From Pseudomonas farsensis (lineage in GTDB: Bacteria; Pseudomonadota; Gammaproteobacteria; Pseudomonadales; Pseudomonadaceae): DNA of 64,000 nucleotides. Below, piece after piece: positions 25,001 to 31,484 of this stretch; position 1 is the first letter of the stretch; each line of letters starts with the position of its first letter. The DNA is taken from positions 812,001 to 876,000 of the forward strand of contig NZ_JABWRF020000002.1 in assembly GCF_014268805.2 (NCBI RefSeq). The letters run 5' to 3'. Both the position numbers and the translations under genes were made by a program. The notes below the pieces were generated by a model. It was given only the letters and a program-made list of their open reading frames with translations, was not told the origin of the DNA and did not search any database.

Positions 25001-28000
25001 GTAGCGCCACCGACACCTTGGTGGTTCGCCTCAACCCGCAGTTGCCTGCTGACACCGCGCAGCAGGCGGTCGACCCGCTGGGGCTGCCGGGCTTCAGCCT
25101 GCCGGGTGGCGAGCATGGGTTGTTCCAGGTGGTGCAGAACCCTGGCCACAACTACCTGGTAGAAACCAACCCGGCATTCGCCGACCTGGGCCGCTTTGTC
25201 AGCTCCGACTACATGCTCGGCCAACTGGGCTTCGACCCCGATCAGGCGCAACGCCGCCTGGGCGACGGCCTGTACGAACAGCGCCTGATCGAACAGGCGG
25301 TGGCCGCGCGCACCGGCAAGCGCCTGCTCGATGGCTTCAAGAATGACGAGGAGCAGTTCCGCTACCTGATGGACAACGCCGTGGCCAGCAAGGAGGCGCT
25401 GAACCTGGCGCTGGGCGTGGGCCTGTCGGCCGAGCAGGTCGCGGCTTTGACCCACGATATCGTCTGGCTCGAAGAGCGCGAAGTGAACGGCCAGCGCGTG
25501 CTGGCCCCGGTGGTATACCTGGCCCAGGCCGGTGACCGCCTGGCGCCAACCGGCGCGCTGATGCAGGGCCAGAACCTGACCTTGATCGGCGGTAGTTCGC
25601 TGAGCAACAGCGGCACTTTGCGCGCCAGCGCCAACCTCGACGCCAGCGCCAGCGGCATCCTCAACACCGGCCTGATGCAGGCCGACCAGCGCCTGCAACT
25701 GCTGGCCACGCAAAGCATCCACAACGCCCAGGCCGGTGTTATCAGCGGCAAGGACGTCAGCGCCGTGGCCATTACCGGCGACATCATCAACGAGCGCAGC
25801 GTCAGCCAGCAGACCCTCAGCGGCAAAGGCTACGCGCAGACCACCAGCGTGGTCGGCAAGGCGTCGGTGATCGAGGCCGGCAACGACCTCAAGCTGCAGG
25901 CCGGTGGCGACCTGCTCAACGTCGGCTCGCGCTTGCAGGCGGGCGGCAACGCAGAGCTGAAGGCGGGCGGCGACCTGATCATCACCTCGGCGGTCGAAGA
26001 GCAAAATCGCCTGCGCCAGGACAAGCGCCACTACTGGAACAGCACCCAGACCACGCAGCACGGCAGCGACGTCAGTGTGGGTGGCAACCTGGCCGCCAGC
26101 GCCGCAGAAAACCTGGCGATCATCGCCAGCAAGGTCAAGGCCGGTGGCGACGTGACCCTGGGCGCCGGCAAGGACATCACCCTCGCCGCTGCCGCCAACG
26201 AAGACAGCAGCGAGTACCGCTACAAGCGCAGCGGCAAGAAGGTCGAGCGCCAGGACAGCAGCCTGCAGCAGCAAGCGACCGTCATCGAAGCCGGTGGCGA
26301 CCTTGGCGTGCTCGCCGATGGCAACCTGCTGGTGATGGCCAGCCAGCTCAAAGCCGGCAACGAAGCGTACCTGTATGCCGGCAAGCAACTGGAGCTGCTG
26401 GCGGGGCAGAACACCACCTACCACCTTTACGACATGAAGAAGAAAGGCTCCTGGGGCAGCAAGAAGACCCGCCGCGACGAAGTCACCCAAGTGCGTGCAG
26501 TGGGCAGCCAGATCACCACGGGTGGCGACCTGGTGCTGGCCAGCGGCGGCGACCAGCGCTACCAGCGCGCCAACTTGCAGAGTGGCGGTGGGCTGCTGCT
26601 CGACAGCGGCGGCGCGATCACCTTCGAGGCGGTCAAGGACCTCGACCAGGAAAGCCACGAGAAGAGCAAGAGCAGCGTGGTCTGGCAGTCCTCCAAGGGC
26701 AAGGGCAACACCGACGAAACCGTGCTGCAGAGCCAGCTTGGCGCCCGAGGCGACATCATCGTCAAGGCGGTCGACGGCCTTTCCATCGACCTCAAGGAGG
26801 TCAACCAGCAGTCGGTCAGCCAGACCATCGACGCGATGGTGCAGGCTGACCCAAGCATGGGCTGGCTCAAGGACATGGAGCAGCGCGGCGATGTTGACTG
26901 GAAGCGGGTCAAGGAAGTCCACGACTCGTTCAAGTACAACAATTCCAGCCTCGGCGGCGCAGCGGCAATGGTGATCGCCATTGTGGTCGCCTACTTCACC
27001 GCAGGCGCGGCCAGCGGCTTGGTAGCCGGTGCGGCCGGTGCCGGTGGGGCAACCGCGGGCGCAACCGCAGGCGCCGCTGCCGCAGGTACCGCAGCTGGCA
27101 CGGCCGCCGGGACCGCCGCTGCCACCACCTCGGTATGGGCAGCGGCCACCGCGACCACTGCTGCCGGCTGGGCCAACGTGGCGGCCACGGCAGTGATTTC
27201 CTCGGCTGCCGGCAGCGCTGCGGTCAGCACCATCAACAACAAGGGCAACCTGGAGCTGGTGCTCAAGGACGTCACGTCCAAGGATGCGGTGCGGGGCTAC
27301 CTGGTCACCGGCATCACCGCCGGCCTGACCGCTGGGGTGTATGACAGCTGGCTCGGCACCGAAACCGGCGCCCCAGGCGTTGTGCCCGACACCGCGCCGG
27401 TGGCGCCTGTTGGCGGCCTGGCATCGCTTGAAGGCATGGGCCGCTTTGCCGGCAACCAGTTGCTGCAAAACGGCACCTCGACTGTGCTCGACCGTGCATT
27501 GGGCGGCGACAGTTCGTTCAGTGATGCGCTGCGCAGCAGCCTGGCCAACAGCTTTGCTGCGGCCGGGTTCAACCTGATCGGCGATGTCAGCAGCCCGGAC
27601 CGTTGGGACATCAAGAACGGCAGCGTCAGCAAGGTCGCCATGCACGCGGTAATGGGCGGCCTGGCGGCAGAAGCGGCCGGTGGCGACTTCCGCACCGGTG
27701 CGCTGGCAGCTGGGGTCAACGAGGCGCTGGTCGATACCTTGGCCAAGCAATATGCCGACATGGACGACACCAAACGCAAAGGCCTGTTGACCATGAACTC
27801 CCAGGTGATCGGCGTGCTGGTGGCGTCAACCCAGGGCGACGATCCCAAGAACCTGCAGACTGGCGCTTGGGTTGCGGCCAACTCGACCCAGTACAACTAC
27901 CTCACTCACCAGAAAATGGACGAGGTCAAAGCGTGCCTGGCCGGTGATACCTGCTCGACCCAGGCGCAGAAAGAGAAGGCAATCAATGATGCCGAAGCGC

Positions 28001-28755
28001 TGAGCAAGATGCTCGATAAAGAAATGAAGTCCCTGTGCACTGTGGCGCCGAGCAGTGATGCTTGCCGTAATGCCATGACCACGGCGATCAAGTATGTGGC
28101 CATGCAGGATGCCTGGGACTACATGAACAGCGATGTTGGCCGCTCTTCGGGTGCCACCTTCGACCAGTTGTACAACGGTAAGGATGCCAAGGACGTCTTC
28201 CCGCTTTACGTCAATAGCATCGACAACCGCGCCGACTTCTTCGGTGCCAGCGACAAGTACGAGTTCAACCTCGGCTCCGGGGCCAAATGGTTCTATGGCG
28301 CAGAGCTGGTATCGCGTGCGAGCTTGACGGGGCTTGGTGCGGACGGGCACGGTTCGTCGCTGACGTTCCTTGGCGGCGCAGTGGCATTGACCGGCTACCA
28401 TGCGCCGAAAATCTATGAATGGCGGGAGGCTGCGGGCGCCGCGCTGATCGAGGCAGGCTTCGACAACTTCAAGTCGTTGTACAACAATGGCGCAGACCCC
28501 GTGCAGTGGGACATCAATCAGTTGAAGAACGAGCAGCGGGTATTGCAGCCGGTGCATGAGAAGTATCTGAAGGACCGCACCTGGTTCGTGAACAGGTCCA
28601 AGGATATGACCAATTCCGATAACGGGCTGGTCAAGGGCGCCCTTCAGGACTACCAGACCATGCCCGGCGGCATTGAAATCCTGAATTACGATTCCCGCAT
28701 CAAATATGGCTGCAAGCTGCTCAACTATTCGTCCGGGCAAGGGTGTGTGCCATGA
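22057..28755 (+). CDS. cdiA: CdiA-type contact-dependent inhibition toxin / filamentous haemagglutinin-like exoprotein
   Basis: A 2232-residue exoprotein. A signal region (SPLFKHIALTLTGVLTLNPVLATAAQLAVD) leads into the TPS secretion domain with NYNVGSQGLILNN-type motifs and NPHGISCDGCGF (about residues 150-162). Haemagglutinin-type repeats fill about 300-1550, then an Ala/Gly-rich hydrophobic zone (about 1630-1720). The usual VENN boundary is not present; the segment AANSTQYNYLTHQKM near residue 1940 stands in its place. The final 280 residues are the presumed toxin, with several Cys pairs and no family I recognise. The start is the ATG with GGAG 7 bp upstream; an earlier in-frame ATG 21 bp before is less likely. 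The stop overlaps the next gene (ATGA). Confidence 0.92.
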   Translation: MDVRSPLFKHIALTLTGVLTLNPVLATAAQLAVDRGAGGNTSVGQANNGVPVVNIATPNGSGLSHNKFNDYNVGSQGLILNNSQTLTKTQLGGYVNGNANLKNGSARVILNEVTGANSTQLKGYTEVAGRSARVIVANPHGISCDGCGFINTPRVTLTTGKPVLDDGRLQRFDVDGGAIAIEGRGLNAGNVDQFDLITRSTQINAELHARELNVITGRNEVDANTLAATAKADDGREKPSLAIDSSALGGMYANTIRLVGTEKGVGVKLAGDMAASAGDIQIDANGQLNMARVAASRDINLTAQRIELGEDTYAGNKATVQASDTTVVRKSLAAGKQVEVKGGALDNAGVVEAGVKADGTLVADSRLLLGAERVTNRGQMVSHGTLDADVKTLDNNGGKLVSAGTSTLKAERLENANGQIISQKNLTITGGAVANQAGEMLAKHTLKVDGASLDNQGGTLAADNIDLALSGALDNSKGLVEATQSLTLAAGSLTNSEGRLRALSSNGSSQLQVDGLFNNNAGLVEVGNAGLKLTSASLTNQGGTLRHLGTSGFTLGLADLGQAGGRFISNGELTVDAASWTNTSELQAERLTLNIGQFTQTSSGALVSRQDIVATGGSWVNDGLIATDGALQLRLSGDYSGNGSLHSLGKLLFEAASASFGASADIRAGASAELVTTGVMSNQGSITAKDSLLAKAASLQNFGTLGSAGALRLQADALRNERGLIFSGADMALRTASLTNRLGDIYSLGALDIARDDAGSALTLVENLSGSIESRGNLDIRAARLDNRKDVFDWGLVQTAGRVDVKCYDCSGDHHNVDYIATEQFETRVLADSAASRIHSGANLTLIGGAVKNHYSTLSAGGDIRIEATTLENLGAAFATVERERTFNTGRITNGTDKRFRRAWINPYNALTEPAPMPTALERWNLVSDVQRETPLGIAAPAIIQAGGNVHIQASQPLENTAVLAHQAPQDGSGKGLDAGVGSATDTLVVRLNPQLPADTAQQAVDPLGLPGFSLPGGEHGLFQVVQNPGHNYLVETNPAFADLGRFVSSDYMLGQLGFDPDQAQRRLGDGLYEQRLIEQAVAARTGKRLLDGFKNDEEQFRYLMDNAVASKEALNLALGVGLSAEQVAALTHDIVWLEEREVNGQRVLAPVVYLAQAGDRLAPTGALMQGQNLTLIGGSSLSNSGTLRASANLDASASGILNTGLMQADQRLQLLATQSIHNAQAGVISGKDVSAVAITGDIINERSVSQQTLSGKGYAQTTSVVGKASVIEAGNDLKLQAGGDLLNVGSRLQAGGNAELKAGGDLIITSAVEEQNRLRQDKRHYWNSTQTTQHGSDVSVGGNLAASAAENLAIIASKVKAGGDVTLGAGKDITLAAAANEDSSEYRYKRSGKKVERQDSSLQQQATVIEAGGDLGVLADGNLLVMASQLKAGNEAYLYAGKQLELLAGQNTTYHLYDMKKKGSWGSKKTRRDEVTQVRAVGSQITTGGDLVLASGGDQRYQRANLQSGGGLLLDSGGAITFEAVKDLDQESHEKSKSSVVWQSSKGKGNTDETVLQSQLGARGDIIVKAVDGLSIDLKEVNQQSVSQTIDAMVQADPSMGWLKDMEQRGDVDWKRVKEVHDSFKYNNSSLGGAAAMVIAIVVAYFTAGAASGLVAGAAGAGGATAGATAGAAAAGTAAGTAAGTAAATTSVWAAATATTAAGWANVAATAVISSAAGSAAVSTINNKGNLELVLKDVTSKDAVRGYLVTGITAGLTAGVYDSWLGTETGAPGVVPDTAPVAPVGGLASLEGMGRFAGNQLLQNGTSTVLDRALGGDSSFSDALRSSLANSFAAAGFNLIGDVSSPDRWDIKNGSVSKVAMHAVMGGLAAEAAGGDFRTGALAAGVNEALVDTLAKQYADMDDTKRKGLLTMNSQVIGVLVASTQGDDPKNLQTGAWVAANSTQYNYLTHQKMDEVKACLAGDTCSTQAQKEKAINDAEALSKMLDKEMKSLCTVAPSSDACRNAMTTAIKYVAMQDAWDYMNSDVGRSSGATFDQLYNGKDAKDVFPLYVNSIDNRADFFGASDKYEFNLGSGAKWFYGAELVSRASLTGLGADGHGSSLTFLGGAVALTGYHAPKIYEWREAAGAALIEAGFDNFKSLYNNGADPVQWDINQLKNEQRVLQPVHEKYLKDRTWFVNRSKDMTNSDNGLVKGALQDYQTMPGGIEILNYDSRIKYGCKLLNYSSGQGCVP

Positions 28756-29210
28756 CCAGCAAAAACGGTTACCCGCGTGGCAAGGTGATCACCGGGTTCG
28801 TCTTCGCCCCGGCGCTGATGGGGTTGGCCCTGGTAGTAGGCGATCTGTTGGCGTCCTTGGTCACCACCGGTACCACTGAAGAGCCATCGTTCTATTTCAA
28901 CTTCGGCACATTGTTCATGCTGTTCGGCCTGTTGTACTACGGCCTGCCTGCCGGGTTGATCGGGGTGATGTGCGTGGTGCTGCGCTTGCGCCGCACCCTG
29001 GCCGCGCTGGCTGGCCTGAGCCTGGTAGGCGCCGCTGTGGGCTATGGGTGGGGCCAATTGCTTCGCATCCTGATCGATACCGACAGGGCGATCCCGACGC
29101 TGCCGGTACTGGAGCAGGCCACCCCGACCGTGCTTGCCGCTGGCGTGGCGCTGGTGATGGGGTTTTGGCTATTGCCGCGTCCATCGTCGTTGCCGGCAGC
29201 AGGTGAATGA
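28752..29210 (+). CDS. Four-helix membrane protein, probable CdiI-like immunity protein 1
   Basis: A 152-residue protein with hydrophobic helices at about 15-35 (VFAPALMGLALVVGDLLASL), 48-75 (FGTLFMLFGLLYYGLPAGLIGVMCVV), 82-100 and 122-142 (PTVLAAGVALVMGFWLLP). The ATG overlaps the cdiA stop as ATGA, the expected position of a CDI immunity gene. Membrane location suggests that the cognate CdiA C-terminus acts at the inner membrane, as with ionophore-type CDI toxins. The family is not one I recognise. It is clearly related to the following protein. Confidence 0.7.
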   Translation: MTSKNGYPRGKVITGFVFAPALMGLALVVGDLLASLVTTGTTEEPSFYFNFGTLFMLFGLLYYGLPAGLIGVMCVVLRLRRTLAALAGLSLVGAAVGYGWGQLLRILIDTDRAIPTLPVLEQATPTVLAAGVALVMGFWLLPRPSSLPAAGE

Positions 29211-29686
29211 TGCCGCGGCGTTATCCAACTCGGCGGGTAGTGCTGGGTTTTGTGTGCGCGCCATCCCTGACAGGGCTCGCGGCGGTGCTTGGTGGCTTGT
29301 TGGCGGCGCCGCTCACGGGCAGGCCTATCGAAGCGGTGGCCATTTATAGCAGCCTGGCCATGCTGCTGATGCTTGGCGGCTTGGTCACTTACGGGCTACC
29401 AGGCTTGTTCATTGGCGGGGTATGCGCTGCCATGCGCCTGCACCGCAGCCCGTGGGTGGTGGCTGCTGTGGCGGTGCTGGCGGGTGCGGTATGCCAAGGT
29501 TGGGCCGAGCTGTTCGCCAGCCGCTCGCTCGACCGCACGCTGGTGCCAACGTTGCCGGTGCTCGGCGCGGCATCGCCATTTGTGGTCGGCGCTTGTGTGG
29601 CCTTGGTGGCGGCCCTCCTGCTGCTACCACCTGCACTCAAGACCCCGGCCGATACTGCAACGCCTCGGCCAGATGCGCGCGGGTAA
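29207..29686 (+). CDS. Four-helix membrane protein, paralogue of the preceding one (second immunity-like protein)
   Basis: A 158-159-residue protein that lines up along its whole length with the preceding one: both have a basic start then a GFV-APxLxGLA helix, an xxYGLPxxxIGxxCxxxRL segment, a WxxLxxxxxDxxxxPTLPVL loop and a last hydrophobic helix ending in LLP. Roughly a third or more of positions agree by eye. Two ATG codons in tandem at 29207 and 29210 overlap the preceding TGA; the second has better spacing from AGGTGA. The last 50 bp run into the convergent yifB gene. It may guard against a related toxin or be a diverging duplicate. Confidence 0.7.
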   Translation: MMPRRYPTRRVVLGFVCAPSLTGLAAVLGGLLAAPLTGRPIEAVAIYSSLAMLLMLGGLVTYGLPGLFIGGVCAAMRLHRSPWVVAAVAVLAGAVCQGWAELFASRSLDRTLVPTLPVLGAASPFVVGACVALVAALLLLPPALKTPADTATPRPDARG

Positions 29687-31124
29687 TGGCATCGAGCTGC
29701 TCCAGGTCGGCAAGCGTTCGCGCCACCTTCAACAGGCGATGGGCGGCGCGCAGTGACAGGGTCAGCCGTTCGCAGGCGGTTTCGAGCCAGGTTTGATCGG
29801 CTTGCGGTAGCGCGCAATGGCGGCGCAAGCCTTTGAGGTCGAGAAAGGCGTTAGCGCAGCCCTGGCGGCATTGCTGGCGCTCCCGCGCCTCAGCCACCAC
29901 TTGGGCCACGCTGGCGCTGCTTTCACCGCTGGGCTGGTTGCCGAGCACGGTGTTCTCGCGGGCGACGGTCAGGTGCAGGTCGATGCGGTCCAGCAGCGGG
30001 CCCGACAGTTTGTTGCGGTAACGCTGGATCTGCTCGGGGCTGCAGCGGCAGCGGCCGCTGGGGTCGCCAAAATAGCCGCAGGGGCAGGGGTTCATCGCTG
30101 CCACCAACTGAAAGCGCGCCGGAAAACGCACCCGGTCCTTGGCCCGTGCAATAACGATTTCGCCCGATTCCAGCGGTTCGCGCAGCACCTCCAGCACCCG
30201 GCGTTCGAACTCCGGCAACTCATCGAGAAACAGCACGCCATGGTGCGCCAGGGTGATTTCACCGGGTTGCGGGCGGCTGCCCCCACCCACCAGTGCCGGC
30301 CCCGAGGCCGAGTGGTGCGGGTGGCGGAAGGGGCGCTGCGGCCAGCTGTCCAGCGGCGCGCTGCCGCTGACCGAGCGAATGGCTGCCACCTCCAGCGCTT
30401 CGCGCTCGTTCAGCGGCGGCAGCAGCCCCGGCAGGCGGCTGGCGAGCAAGGTTTTGCCGGTGCCTGGCGGGCCGGTAAACAGCAGGTTGTGGCCACCGGC
30501 AGCGGCCACCAGCAAGGCACGCTTGGCGGCGCTTTGGCCCTGCACTTCGCTGAGGTCGGGGTAAGGCCGTTGCTCCAGCAGCAAGCCGTTGGCGGCAAAG
30601 GGCGGCAGCGGCAGTTGGCCGCTCAGGTGAGCGACCAGCTCTTGCAGATGCCCCACCGCGTACACCACCAGGCCACCGGCCAGGCTTGCCTCTTCGGCAT
30701 TCTCGCGCGGCACCACCAGCGCCCGCCCGGCATCGCGTGCCGCAAGCGCAGCGGGCAGTACGCCATTCACTGGCCGCACCGCCCCCGACAACGCCAGTTC
30801 ACCGAGGCATTCGATGTCTTCAAGCGCCGCCACTGGCACCTGGCCGTTGGCCGCGAGGATGCCCAGCGCGATCGCCAGGTCATAGCGCCCACCGTCCTTG
30901 GGCAGGTCTGCCGGCGCCAGGCTCTGGGTAATCCGCCGCGCCGGGTAGTCCAGGCCAGAGTTGACGATGGCGCTGCGTACGCGGTCTTTACTCTCCTTGA
31001 CCGTGGCCTCCGGCAAGCCGACCAGCGTGAGCGCGGGCAGGCCGTTGGCCAGGTGAGTCTCGACGCTGACGGCGGGCGCCAGCACGCCCACCTGGGCGCG
31101 GCTGTGAACGAGGGCGAGGGACAT
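29637..31124 (-). CDS. yifB: YifB/ComM-family AAA+ ATPase (Mg chelatase-like)
   Basis: A 495-residue member of the YifB/ComM family. In naturally competent bacteria ComM is a hexameric helicase that helps branch migration during transformation; in pseudomonads the role is less clear. The N-terminal domain (ALVHSRAQVGVLAPAVSVETHLANGLPALTLVGLP) resembles Lon substrate domains, then the AAA+ core follows with Walker A FTGPPGTGKTLLASRL near 215-230 and Walker B GVLFLDELPEF, and the Cys cluster MNPCPCGYFGD. It ends 50 bp inside the convergent second immunity-like gene. Confidence 0.95.
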   Translation of the reverse strand: MSLALVHSRAQVGVLAPAVSVETHLANGLPALTLVGLPEATVKESKDRVRSAIVNSGLDYPARRITQSLAPADLPKDGGRYDLAIALGILAANGQVPVAALEDIECLGELALSGAVRPVNGVLPAALAARDAGRALVVPRENAEEASLAGGLVVYAVGHLQELVAHLSGQLPLPPFAANGLLLEQRPYPDLSEVQGQSAAKRALLVAAAGGHNLLFTGPPGTGKTLLASRLPGLLPPLNEREALEVAAIRSVSGSAPLDSWPQRPFRHPHHSASGPALVGGGSRPQPGEITLAHHGVLFLDELPEFERRVLEVLREPLESGEIVIARAKDRVRFPARFQLVAAMNPCPCGYFGDPSGRCRCSPEQIQRYRNKLSGPLLDRIDLHLTVARENTVLGNQPSGESSASVAQVVAEARERQQCRQGCANAFLDLKGLRRHCALPQADQTWLETACERLTLSLRAAHRLLKVARTLADLEQLDAITRAHLAEALQYRPGS

Positions 31125-31262
31125 TGGGCACTCCGTGTTGGCCAGAAATGAAGCCGCTTCCTGCGGCAGGGCAAAGCATAGATTGGCTGGGCTGTCGGGC
31201 TTTCCAGAAAGTGAGTCACGGAGTTTCGGGTGGGGGGCTTAGGGGGGCGAGCGGAAACCTTC

Positions 31263-31399
31263 TTGTGGCGAGCGGGCTTGCCCCGCGTTGGGCTGCGAAG
31301 CAGCCCTGAAACCCGCATCAAAAGCGCGTTAGATGCATCGCGTTGTTCATGGCTGGGGTTGCTACGCAACCCAACGCGGGGCAAGCCCGCTCACCACAA
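31263..31399. repeat. Second type of REP pair in the 360-bp gap between yifB and mgtA
   Basis: Inverted units start TTGTGGCGAGCGGGCTTGCC and end with its mirror (one mismatch), around inner GGGCTGCGAAGCAGCCC-type hairpins. It differs from the TGTAGGAGCGG family elsewhere. The same type occurs at 50360-50459. Nothing else is recognised in this gap, which lies upstream of yifB and downstream of mgtA. Confidence 0.8.
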
Positions 31400-31484
31400 C
31401 AGCCTGATATTCCGCGTCATCAGCGCCTGCGATGCAGCCGGGGCAGGTTGGCCCCGGCCTGTGGTGACCATCAGCACCTACCGT

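Noticed and set aside
24376..27750. Open frame of 1124 codons antisense to cdiA
   Set aside because: High GC and the regular codon pattern of cdiA keep the opposite strand open; the translation is low-complexity and has no domain.
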